This document shows, piece after piece, positions 27,012 through 32,944 of a stretch of DNA of 34,604 nucleotides. A program made the position numbers and the translations under genes. The DNA comes from a virus, in IMG/VR virus record IMGVR_UViG_3300001681_000003, positions 1-34,604 of that record, one strand, 5' to 3'. The notes under the pieces are model-generated. The model was given only the letters and a program-made list of their open reading frames with translations, ran no database searches and had not been told where the DNA came from. How positions within the stretch are numbered: position 1 is the first letter of the stretch; each line of letters begins with the position of its first letter.

Positions 27012-27289
27012 AAAAAGATAAAGAAGTAGATATAACAGATACCTTCTCAGAAAAAGAGAAATTTCAGAAGATGGTAGAGGCTGTAATAGAGGCGAATAAG
27101 GGTAGAGAACGTTTCAACCGCTCTGGTATGATGTATTTCGATGAGCTAACTCAGATCCTAAAGGATGCTAAGGACCAAGGTAGACTACCTCGTCAGAGAC
27201 ATAAGCCTCCCTTCTGGGCTAAAGGAAAGAAGAACACACCTAAACAGGATGCTGCAATAAAGATCATCATCAATAAGGAGGAAAGCTAA
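27008..27289 (+). CDS. Basic hypothetical protein
   Basis: A 93-residue protein from ATG 27008, preferred over ATG 26993 because GGAGG at 26995-26999 gives an 8-base gap, while it would fall inside the longer frame. It begins MKKDKEVDITDTFSEKEKFQ. A C-terminal basic, Pro/Trp segment (RQRHKPPFWAKGKKNTPKQD) looks unstructured and could bind nucleic acid or another protein. The start overlaps the end of the holin-like gene by four bases (ATGA). I do not recognise it. Confidence 0.65.
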   Translation: MKKDKEVDITDTFSEKEKFQKMVEAVIEANKGRERFNRSGMMYFDELTQILKDAKDQGRLPRQRHKPPFWAKGKKNTPKQDAAIKIIINKEES

Positions 27290-28327
27290 ATGGCTACGCT
27301 AAATGTACCAGGTACATATGCTACTATCCTAGCTGCATATACAGCAGCAGTTAATGGAGACAGGATCCTCATTGCTCCAGGTACCCATATTATGAACTCC
27401 ATAACTATGACCGTACCAAACCTGACTATTGAAGGATCGTCTGGTAATCCGGCTGATGTTATTATTAAAAATGGTGCACCAGGATATGCCTACATTGTTG
27501 TTAAAGCAACCAACTTTACATTCAAGAATCTAACAATAGATAATACTATTTCTACTTCAGTAGGTGGCTATGCACTGTGGTTTAATTCAGGTACTAATCA
27601 AAAGATCTTGAACTGTAAAGTGATATCAAATGTTGCAGGTATTTATATATCTACAACCGGCTACTTAATAGATAGACTTCACTTTCATAGTGTAAGAGCA
27701 CTTACAGATCCTAGCCCTCATTGGGCAGTCATAGGGTTTACTGCCTCTCAGGGGGTAATAACTAATAGTCTAGCAACTGGGTATTACTATGGAGGGTTTG
27801 AGGATACAAGCAACTCAGGGAATACTTTGATATATAACTGTACTGCTTATCCGGCAGCAGGACCAACATGGGCAGGACCCTTTCAGTATGGTATTAGAGG
27901 GAAAGGACATGTATATAACTGTGCTGTACAGGTTGATCATTGGATCGGTGGTGTAGGTATTAGTTATTATCCTAATGCCGGTGGTTCCTTTGGTTACAAT
28001 GTCTCTAACTATGTAGGTACCGGTGTGTCCTATAACTATGCAGGTCCGAAGGCAACAGACTTTGATGCTGCTGATGTAGCAGCCAGTGGTCTTGGAATAT
28101 TCAGGCAACCTGCAGTACTAGACTTTCACCCTATTCCAAACAGTTTAATAGATCAGAATGGTGATACATCTAGAACATCAAGTACAGACCTAGATGGTGT
28201 GACTTGGAAGAATCCTCCATCAAGAGGTTGTTATGAATTCGTACCATCAGGTGGTGGGGGTGGTGGACACAAGAGAAGACGTAAAATAATAAACAACATG
28301 AACAACCTCAACAACTTAAAGCTATAA
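27290..28327 (+). CDS. Right-handed beta-helix tailspike/fibre candidate
   Basis: A 345-residue protein behind AAGGAGG. The N terminus (VPGTYATILAAYTAAVNGDR, then ILIAPGTHIM) is the typical lead-in of pectate-lyase-like beta-helices. It is followed by stacked rungs such as NLTIEGSSGNP, FTFKNLTIDNT and QKILNCKVISNVAGIY. The C-terminal part (about 270-310) resembles the end of such helices, where short segments mention position-like turns (DFHPIPNSLIDQNG). A Gly run and basic tail (GGGGGGHKRRRK) close it. Tailspikes of this fold bind or cut surface polysaccharide; catalytic acids cannot be assigned by eye. It is the best candidate for host recognition. Confidence 0.75.
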   Translation: MATLNVPGTYATILAAYTAAVNGDRILIAPGTHIMNSITMTVPNLTIEGSSGNPADVIIKNGAPGYAYIVVKATNFTFKNLTIDNTISTSVGGYALWFNSGTNQKILNCKVISNVAGIYISTTGYLIDRLHFHSVRALTDPSPHWAVIGFTASQGVITNSLATGYYYGGFEDTSNSGNTLIYNCTAYPAAGPTWAGPFQYGIRGKGHVYNCAVQVDHWIGGVGISYYPNAGGSFGYNVSNYVGTGVSYNYAGPKATDFDAADVAASGLGIFRQPAVLDFHPIPNSLIDQNGDTSRTSSTDLDGVTWKNPPSRGCYEFVPSGGGGGGHKRRRKIINNMNNLNNLKL

Positions 28328-28353
28328 TATTTAACACAATAGGAGAATAAATA

Positions 28354-28683
28354 ATGGGCTTATCACAAAAACAATATGTAAATAATCCGATAGTCAATCG
28401 TAGAACAGAAGTAGTTACACTAGCTGCAGCAGCAGTTAATACAAATACTATCTTCGCAGGGATCAATGCTGCTACCACTAGTGATCTAAGTGGTCTATCA
28501 GGCATCTTACTATCAGCCAGTACAGGAGACATATTCATATCTTCTGCTGCACCAGCGGCTGTTACTGGTATCGGTGTATTGATCAGTAGTGGTACAAGTT
28601 TGTTCCTACCCTGTGATGGTAACACACACAGTTTAGTATACGAATGTGCTACTGCACCTACAGCGATGCTGTTCTTTGACTAG
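28354..28683 (+). CDS. Small beta-rich virion protein candidate
   Basis: A 109-residue protein behind AGGAG in a 26-base gap after the beta-helix gene. After a short N terminus (MGLSQKQYVNNPIVNRRTEV) it is beta-rich and Ala/Ser/Thr/Gly-rich with almost no charged residues (GILLSASTGDIFISSAAPAA). This is like small capsid decoration or fibre-associated proteins. I do not recognise the family. Its stop TAG overlaps the GTG start of the next gene by one base, so it is part of the same operon. Confidence 0.65.
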   Translation: MGLSQKQYVNNPIVNRRTEVVTLAAAAVNTNTIFAGINAATTSDLSGLSGILLSASTGDIFISSAAPAAVTGIGVLISSGTSLFLPCDGNTHSLVYECATAPTAMLFFD

Positions 28684-29027
28684 TGAAACTGTTAGACAAC
28701 AGATCATTAATTAGAATACATGTACTCAATATCTTATTAGTGCTGTCTCTATTCAGTATGATGTGGCTTTTAGAAGGTTGCACTATTGAGCTAGAGACAG
28801 AGCCAATAGTAATAGAAGTACCAGCAATTGAAATATCTTTAACTGAATCTATGGATTGTGACAAACATGACTTGGCACAGTATCTTATGTATCCTATCTG
28901 TGAGGAGTATAAGAGGAGTGACTGCTGTAACCTAAGGTGGTCAACCACCTGTATGATTAGTTTTTGTGACGGTTGTATAGGATTAGAACAAGCTTGTTTG
29001 GAGGATAGTGATGAAGAAGAAAGATAA
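28683..29027 (+). CDS. Cys-rich exported protein, possible lipoprotein
   Basis: A 114-residue protein from GTG 28683. A basic N terminus and hydrophobic core (VLNILLVLSLFSMMWLL) lead to LLEGC, a near-lipobox with an unusual Glu at -2. After this come an acidic beta stretch and a C-terminal half with nine more Cys residues (CDKHD, PICEE, DCCNLRW, TTCMISFCDGCIG, ACLED), which would suit disulfides outside the cytoplasm. Zinc binding is an alternative. The role is unknown; spanin-like, superinfection-exclusion or envelope-targeting functions are possible. The tail DSDEEER overlaps the next gene. Confidence 0.65.
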   Translation: MKLLDNRSLIRIHVLNILLVLSLFSMMWLLEGCTIELETEPIVIEVPAIEISLTESMDCDKHDLAQYLMYPICEEYKRSDCCNLRWSTTCMISFCDGCIGLEQACLEDSDEEER

Positions 29028-29613
29028 AGATCCAAAGATAGAAGCAGCTAAACAAATCTCAGAAGAGTTCGAACTTCGTACCCTTCCAGGTGGAGTTACA
29101 GGTGGGATGACTGTTGATCCTATTACAGGAGAACAGATAATCTCTTTTCATTCAACAAAGGAGGTGAAGCAGCCAACGGTGGTAGAGCATAAGATAAGCC
29201 CTGAAGAGTTAGCTAAACATAAAGCTTCAGAGGCAGAGTGGTTAGACTATGAGGCTGAGGATGATTATGATGCGTATGAGGATGGTTGGGATGCATCCTT
29301 TGTACCAGAACCAGAGAACTTTCGTGAAGGACCTATGGGCTTTGGTCTAGATCCACAAGAACATTTAGAGATGTTGAAGGCAGATGATAAAGAAGGACAA
29401 ATGTATAGAGATGCTGTGATCAATAGCTTTGAACAAGAGATCAATTCTTTCCAAACAATGTTAGATATATATGAAGAGGACGATGATATGGACGGAGCCA
29501 AACAGTATTTCATAGATGGTATAGAAGGAATGGCAGATGAGATTGATTACATTCTAAATATAGAAACAGTAATGAATGAACGACGACATAAAAATAACAA
29601 CAAGGAGAATTAA
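29011..29613 (+). CDS. Acidic hypothetical protein
   Basis: A 200-residue very acidic protein. ATG 29011 is preferred over GTG 29008 because GGAGG at 29000-29004 gives a 6-base gap. It starts KKKDKDPKIEAAKQISEEF and then becomes Asp/Glu/Tyr-rich (DYEAEDDYDAYEDGWD), ending in helices. It contains LPGGVTGGMTVDPITGEQII at about 25-45. No motif assigns a function. The next gene's ribosome binding site lies at its end. It could be a virion-associated or anti-host acidic protein. Confidence 0.65.
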   Translation: MKKKDKDPKIEAAKQISEEFELRTLPGGVTGGMTVDPITGEQIISFHSTKEVKQPTVVEHKISPEELAKHKASEAEWLDYEAEDDYDAYEDGWDASFVPEPENFREGPMGFGLDPQEHLEMLKADDKEGQMYRDAVINSFEQEINSFQTMLDIYEEDDDMDGAKQYFIDGIEGMADEIDYILNIETVMNERRHKNNNKEN

Positions 29614-29614
29614 T

Positions 29615-29935
29615 ATGCCGAAAAGTTTAGTAAATAAAGATGAGAGAGATGATATGGTGGTCCTATTAGAAGGGATGCCGGAAGGAGATATAGATGCAGA
29701 GTTACCAGAGGGTGATGAGAGTGAATCTATTGAAGAGGCTATGGAGGCTGCGATACCAATGGAGGGTGGAGGTCTTCCTGATCAGGTGTCAGCTCTTGCT
29801 GATTCTTGGGAGCCTACAACGCCTGAAGGTGAACAATATAAAATGGAACTTCAAGAACTACTGGCTTCAGACCTCTACAGAAGCCCCAAGGTGTATCCCA
29901 AGGTAACCATCCTTCAACCAAGGAAAGTCCCGTAA
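29615..29935 (+). CDS. Acidic hypothetical protein
   Basis: A 106-residue acidic protein from ATG 29615, which has AAGGAG at a good distance. An upstream ATG at 29576 in the same frame lacks such a site and would overlap the previous gene. The start MPKSLVNKDERDDMVVLLEG is followed by an acidic linker (PEGDIDAELPEGDESES) and a short C-terminal segment with Pro and Lys (RSPKVYPKVTILQPRKVP). I do not recognise it. It continues the run of acidic proteins at the end of the late operon. Confidence 0.6.
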   Translation: MPKSLVNKDERDDMVVLLEGMPEGDIDAELPEGDESESIEEAMEAAIPMEGGGLPDQVSALADSWEPTTPEGEQYKMELQELLASDLYRSPKVYPKVTILQPRKVP

Positions 29936-29967
29936 AGGATACAAAACCTACCCAGTCTGGAGGTTCT

Positions 29968-30087
29968 ATGGATGGCTGTGGTAACAGTATGTCTACGAAA
30001 GATATGGTACAGTTGGTAATGGCTATGCAAATGCTAGAAAAGATCAATGAGATCTCGTCAAAGATAATTGAAAAATACATAACATGA
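29968..30087 (+). CDS. Very small hypothetical protein (39 aa)
   Basis: A 39-residue frame from ATG 29968 with GGAGG five bases upstream, ending at TGA 30085-30087. It begins MDGCGNSMSTKDMVQLVMAM and continues as a Met-rich amphipathic helix. The end overlaps the ATG of the next small gene (ATGA). The strong binding site and coupling support translation. No function can be suggested. Confidence 0.5.
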   Translation: MDGCGNSMSTKDMVQLVMAMQMLEKINEISSKIIEKYIT

Positions 30088-30236
30088 CTTGTAACGTTGA
30101 ACATTGTATATACTCTGTAAGATTCATAGTTCAATCCCCAAAACAAAAACTCAATACCTGTGAAGAACATCTACTACGGACCATAGAAGATGCCAGAGGT
30201 ATTGAGTTTTATGTTGTTAAAATTGATGTAGTCTAG
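30084..30236 (+). CDS. Very small Cys/His protein (50 aa)
   Basis: A 50-residue frame starting in an ATGA overlap at 30084. It contains three Cys and two His (CNVEHC, then CEEH) in an arrangement that could bind one zinc ion, followed by a beta-like end (IEFYVVKIDVV). The codons for residues 22-42 also form the arms and loop of a 14-bp inverted repeat at 30146-30210. The stop is separated by one base from the stop of the minus-strand operon. It is the last gene of the rightward late block. Confidence 0.5.
   Translation: MTCNVEHCIYSVRFIVQSPKQKLNTCEEHLLRTIEDARGIEFYVVKIDVV
30146..30210. terminator. Bidirectional terminator-like inverted repeat
   Basis: AAAACTCAATACCT at 30146-30159 is the exact reverse complement of 30197-30210. 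The 37-base loop can hold a further 5-bp stem (CATCT with AGATG). The A-run on the left and T-run on the right give U-rich ends in both directions, and the minus-strand end is especially U-rich. It sits at the junction of two convergent operons, as expected for shared termination, though the loop is long. Confidence 0.55.
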
Positions 30237-30237
30237 A

Positions 30238-30447
30238 TTAGATAGAACAAACCAAAGTACCCCTCTTATTTCTTTTAGGAGGTTCTAGATTAATCACTAG
30301 CCTAGATGGTGAATCATAAAAGTACTCCTCCACTTCTATCTTCGCTCTCCAATTCCATTCCTTTCTCCGGTCCAATTCCATTAAGAACCTTTCCTCCGTC
30401 TTCTGCCAAGACTCCACTACTCTCGATTTGTTTCCTTTCAATCTCAC
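30238..30447 (-). CDS. Small basic protein overlapping the GIY-YIG gene
   Basis: A 69-residue frame on the minus strand starting at GTG (30445-30447) behind a perfect AAGGAGGT at 30453-30460, the strongest binding site in this operon. The first 134 bases lie inside the 3' end of the GIY-YIG gene in another frame. The protein is basic and well formed (VVESWQKTEERFLMELDRRK, then EWNWRAKIEVEEYFYDS). The end of the GIY-YIG frame over the same bases is low-complexity, so this frame may be the conserved one. I do not recognise a family. Confidence 0.6.
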   Translation of the reverse strand: MRLKGNKSRVVESWQKTEERFLMELDRRKEWNWRAKIEVEEYFYDSPSRLVINLEPPKRNKRGTLVCSI

Positions 30448-30994
30448 AGTCTACCTCCTTATAGGTTACATAGTTGAGACACTTCGCTCCGTACACAGAC
30501 TTGAAGTGTTTAATCAAAGCATACTCATTCATACGGAGATCTCGCTCCTTATCAATAAACATAAGAACATGACCTGTAATGTCTTCAGGTTCATAGAAAT
30601 TAAATAGTTTATTAGTATGCGTATTCTTAGCGACCTTAGCCCTATGTACTGCCAACCTAGCATCAAAGTTCTGGATGGTACTACCAATGTAGGTTGACCC
30701 ATCAGTGAAGAACAACTGATAGACTGCTGGTTTCTTTTTCTTCTTACTAGACTTCGCACAGTTCTTACGATGACAGGGTTTGCAAAACCTATTAAGAGCA
30801 TCCTTCTGACGTATGTCACTACCGAAGTCTGTTGCTGGTAATACCGCATGGCATTTCTTACAACCCTTCATATCCGAAGGTAACTTCTTATCCCTTTCAG
30901 CCATCTCTACTTGTGTGAAACTTTTCATATGTGTTTCCCCTGTTGGTTTCCCTGCAAAATCTAAGACAGGTACTCTAACGTTAAATATCTTCAT
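30314..30994 (-). CDS. Zinc-finger GIY-YIG endonuclease
   Basis: A 226-residue protein with a four-Cys zinc finger at residues 45-74 (CKKC, then CKPC) followed by a GIY-YIG nuclease domain at about 90-175. VYQLFF and TYIGST (102-107 region) are the signature strands. R113 and E157 in NEYALIKHF fit the catalytic Arg and metal-binding Glu. Such proteins are typical homing endonucleases of phages, cutting intronless or endonuclease-less alleles. The start ATG overlaps the stop of the upstream minus-strand gene, with AAAGGAG nearby. Residues after about 182 are overlapped by another frame and look unlike a domain. No intron is seen around it, so it would be free-standing. Confidence 0.85.
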   Translation of the reverse strand: MKIFNVRVPVLDFAGKPTGETHMKSFTQVEMAERDKKLPSDMKGCKKCHAVLPATDFGSDIRQKDALNRFCKPCHRKNCAKSSKKKKKPAVYQLFFTDGSTYIGSTIQNFDARLAVHRAKVAKNTHTNKLFNFYEPEDITGHVLMFIDKERDLRMNEYALIKHFKSVYGAKCLNYVTYKEVDCEIERKQIESSGVLAEDGGKVLNGIGPEKGMELESEDRSGGVLL

Positions 30995-31188
30995 TACTTA
31001 TAACTCCTTTCTAGTAATGCCCACCTATCTGGTTGGGCTTCTCCAACTGTAACACCTGTTGACATAGCTATCTTTAGTATGTTCAGGTCCTTCTCTAGTC
31101 TTTCTAATAATATCATCCCTCTCTTCACCTCTCCTTCTATCAGCGTAATTGTGGCTACGTAGCTGTTCGTGTTTTCTATTTTAGACAT
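30994..31188 (-). CDS. Small helical hypothetical protein
   Basis: A 64-residue protein, first gene of the minus-strand operon, behind AGGAGG a few bases before its ATG at 31188. It is mostly helical (GEVKRGMILLERLEKDLNIL), and the C-terminal segment contains QPDRWALLERSYK. It overlaps the GIY-YIG start (TAATG). A regulatory or coiled-coil interaction role is possible, but no family is recognised. The promoter is probably the minus-oriented member of the divergent pair at 31221-31321. Confidence 0.65.
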   Translation of the reverse strand: MSKIENTNSYVATITLIEGEVKRGMILLERLEKDLNILKIAMSTGVTVGEAQPDRWALLERSYK

Positions 31189-31220
31189 ATGATCCTCCTA
31201 TTAGTCAAGTCCTTATATAG

Positions 31221-31235
31221 ATAACTATACCACAA
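31221..31235 (-). promoter_or_regulatory. Leftward promoter / inverted repeat arm
   Basis: On the minus strand this reads TTGTGGTATAGTTAT, with TATAGT as a -10 box. It lies about 33 bases upstream of the minus-operon start at 31188. The same 15 bases occur on the plus strand at 31307-31321, so the pair form a perfect inverted repeat across an A/T-rich centre. A -35 box 17 bases upstream is weak (TTAAAC). Confidence 0.45.
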
Positions 31236-31290
31236 TTCTAATAATTGTTTAATAAATATAATATATATTTTAATAAATATAAAAAAAGGA

Positions 31291-31321
31291 TGTACAAATT
31301 CTGTGGTTGTGGTATAGTTAT
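31291..31321 (+). promoter_or_regulatory. Rightward promoter / inverted repeat arm
   Basis: TGTACA at 31291-31296 and TATAGT at 31313-31318 are 16 bases apart on the plus strand. The -10 lies inside the 15-base arm 31307-31321 that mirrors 31221-31235. It would start transcription near 31325, at the beginning of the stem-loop-rich region, and run into the second GIY-YIG gene. Confidence 0.45.
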
Positions 31322-31645
31322 AGGAGTTAGAGAACATAGCAGCAACATCACTGGCTGCAAACCTAGAGCAGATAAAAGCTCATTGTGGGAGAGACCCTCC
31401 CAGTTCAGGATAATGTTTGACCTCATTAGAGGTAAGCCAAAGCAACAAACGTATGGATGGCAATGAGATGAAAGGGGAAGGCAATGTCCCCGGTATGATG
31501 TGTGGTTAGGAGTTGTAGTAGGCACTGTGTTGCATAGCCTATGAGTTACAAAGCCCACAGAAACCCTGTTAGATTTTAGAGACCAACCCCTTGAAGGATT
31601 CTAGAAACGAAGTAAGGTGCCTCAAGCGTAAACTAATAGGATAGC
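31322..31645 (+). ncRNA. Candidate structured non-coding RNA
   Basis: About 325 bases without a convincing gene, G/C-richer than the flanks, and packed with short perfect inverted repeats in series. They are GCAGC/GCTGC at 31339-31358, TGGGAG/CTCCCA at 31386-31402, ACCTC/GAGGT at 31420-31433, GGGGA/TCCCC at 31474-31491, TAGGC/GCCTA at 31519-31541 and CTTGA/TCAAG at 31590-31626. A promoter candidate ends just before it, and a GIY-YIG gene follows at 31654. It matches no tRNA, tmRNA, RNase P or intron core that I can recognise. It could be a new phage RNA, a decayed intron or a long 5' leader. Confidence 0.4.
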
Positions 31646-31653
31646 TGTATCTA

Positions 31654-32088
31654 ATGAAAACTAAACCAACAAAATCAGGAAAGAAAAACAAGAAGATATC
31701 TTCTGGAAGAATTTATAAAGTGACTTGTCCTGATAAGAAATATTATATTGGATCTACTAGAAAGAAACTAAAACAAAGACTGAAGTCTCATTTTAGATAT
31801 AAGAATACTAGTCTCTATAACTACTGTCTTAAAAATAACTTTGATATCAAAGATCTTATAATAGAAGAACTAGAAAAACATGCAACATACAAGTCTGCTG
31901 AAACTAAAGAATATAAAATACTGAATAAACTAAAGTCAGACTGTAACTTATTGAATAAATTATTTAAGAAACCAACAGAGAAGCTAACTAAAAAGAAAGA
32001 GTCTAAAGTAATAAGAAGAAAGAAACAAACTCTAAGTTCTAAATCTAGACTAGAACTAGATAGAGTCAGAGCAGAACTAGAGAGCTAG
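31654..32088 (+). CDS. GIY-YIG endonuclease, small
   Basis: A 144-residue very basic protein. GRIYKVTCPDKKYYIGSTRK at about 18-37 holds both signature strands. R42 and H46 in LKQRLKSHF and a Glu in KSAETKEYKIL (about 83-86) match the catalytic set of GIY-YIG nucleases. The C terminus after residue 105 is a Lys/Arg-rich helix, probably for DNA binding. It lacks the zinc finger of the minus-strand GIY-YIG protein, and the two are not close copies. The binding site is weak (AGGAT). It lies directly after the structured-RNA candidate, a position that recalls intron-encoded homing endonucleases. Confidence 0.85.
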   Translation: MKTKPTKSGKKNKKISSGRIYKVTCPDKKYYIGSTRKKLKQRLKSHFRYKNTSLYNYCLKNNFDIKDLIIEELEKHATYKSAETKEYKILNKLKSDCNLLNKLFKKPTEKLTKKKESKVIRRKKQTLSSKSRLELDRVRAELES

Positions 32089-32136
32089 TAGTATTAAATA
32101 AATTAAAGAAAGTATGTATTATATTATAAACCCTAC

Positions 32137-32159
32137 GTCTCTTCACTACGTTCAGAGAC
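32137..32159 (+). terminator. Hairpin after second GIY-YIG gene
   Basis: GTCTCT and AGAGAC form a 6-bp stem with an 11-base loop in the 142-base gap before the next gene. No U-run follows, so it may act as a processing or weak termination site rather than an intrinsic terminator. The rest of the gap is A/T-rich and holds nothing else I can name, apart from AAAGGAGG for the next gene. Confidence 0.3.
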
Positions 32160-32230
32160 TTCGATGGTTAATTAAAATAAAAGAAACTTAAATAAATTTC
32201 CAGTAACTACTTATTAAAGGAGGTAGATTA

Positions 32231-32527
32231 ATGAAGAAGAAAAGAATAAAGAAAGAAATAAAGGTGCCTGTTCAGGAGCCAGTAATACATCCTGAGAGCA
32301 AAGCATTGCTCCCTCCTCAGCCGCCGAAGGCAACTGATCAGGGACCTGTACTGTATCTGGATGCTATAGAGCTAATGCTTTCAGCCCTTCAGTCTGAGAC
32401 TGGATATACCAGAGAGGAAATAATAGAATCAACTCTATTTGGATTGCTGACTGACAGTGCCTCACTATTCGGAGGAGCAACACAAAGGACTATATTTAAT
32501 TATGAACAAGTCAAATACAGAAAATGA
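32231..32527 (+). CDS. Hypothetical protein
   Basis: A 98-residue protein behind a strong AAAGGAGG. It has a basic N terminus (MKKKRIKKEIKVPVQEP), a Pro-rich linker (ALLPPQPPK) and a helical domain (YLDAIELMLSALQSETGYTR, then EEIIESTLF). The helical part could be a small helix-turn-helix-like or oligomerisation domain, but no clear recognition helix can be assigned. The next gene starts inside its last codons. It opens the rightward block that runs to the contig end. Confidence 0.65.
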   Translation: MKKKRIKKEIKVPVQEPVIHPESKALLPPQPPKATDQGPVLYLDAIELMLSALQSETGYTREEIIESTLFGLLTDSASLFGGATQRTIFNYEQVKYRK

Positions 32528-32750
32528 AATTAGATTAGGAGACTTAGTTACTATCAGCAGACTGACTCCTCTTCTTAATAATATGGTAGCTGAAACTAAT
32601 ATCAATTCTTATAGACACTTTCCACCAGACACACTAGGATTAGTAGTAAAGAAAATAGATAGTTCAGAAATAAAAGGGTGTCTGTTTCAGATACTTATTA
32701 AAGATAAACTATTAATATTCCCAGACCATATTTTACGGAGAGTAATATGA
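32502..32750 (+). CDS. Small SH3-like beta-barrel protein candidate
   Basis: An 82-residue protein from ATG 32502. An upstream in-frame ATG at 32457 has no binding site and would overlap the previous gene more deeply. The pattern IRLGDLVTISRLTP, then LGLVVKKID, FQILIKDKLLIFP and a closing HILRRVI is common in small phage proteins with a Tudor/SH3-like barrel. Their usual order is GDLV, GIV, then a strand ending in -VI. The function of that class is generally unknown. The stop overlaps the ATG of the following gene (ATGA). Confidence 0.6.
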   Translation: MNKSNTENEIRLGDLVTISRLTPLLNNMVAETNINSYRHFPPDTLGLVVKKIDSSEIKGCLFQILIKDKLLIFPDHILRRVI

Positions 32751-32944
32751 AACATTATCAGAAAGGATCATTAGGTCCAGAGTTAAATGACTTGAGGTTT
32801 GAAGTAATACAACAAGCAAATGATATTCTAGAAAGGATACTAGATCTAGAAACTAGAGTGGATTATCTTGAAAAGAAACTTTGTTTTATTATATTCCCAC
32901 ACGAGCAGAATAAAGAAGACGATGACTATACAGGAGGAGAGTAA
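32747..32944 (+). CDS. Small coiled-coil protein
   Basis: A 65-residue protein starting in an ATGA overlap. Residues 12-45 form a likely coiled coil (FEVIQQANDILERILDLETR, then VDYLEKKL), followed by a hydrophobic patch (CFIIF) and an acidic tail (NKEDDDYTGGE). The tail codons contain AGGAGGAG, the binding site of the next gene. The role is unknown; dimerisation with a neighbour product is plausible. Confidence 0.65.
   Translation: MKHYQKGSLGPELNDLRFEVIQQANDILERILDLETRVDYLEKKLCFIIFPHEQNKEDDDYTGGE

Noticed and set aside
28308-29035. Minus-strand frames of 105 and 125 codons
   Set aside because: They mirror well-supported plus-strand genes and lack binding sites, so they are antisense shadows.
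31239-31300. A/T-rich segment between the promoter arms as a replication origin
   Set aside because: No iterons or DnaA-type boxes are visible; low G+C alone is expected between divergent promoters.
31245-31466. 73-codon frame across the divergent promoter region and RNA candidate
   Set aside because: It runs through both promoter elements and several stem-loops, has no well-placed binding site, and its composition is unlike neighbouring proteins.
31420-31570. Short matches to RNase P RNA (GAGGTAAG near 31429 and ACAGAAACCC near 31556)
   Set aside because: The flanking conserved bases and pairing partners of RNase P are absent; the matches are too short to carry weight.
32150-32170. GTTCAGAGACTTCGATGG resembles the R element of group I introns, after a GIY-YIG gene
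   Set aside because: No matching S element follows before the next gene, no P/Q pair is convincing upstream, and AGAGAC pairs instead with a local GTCTCT.
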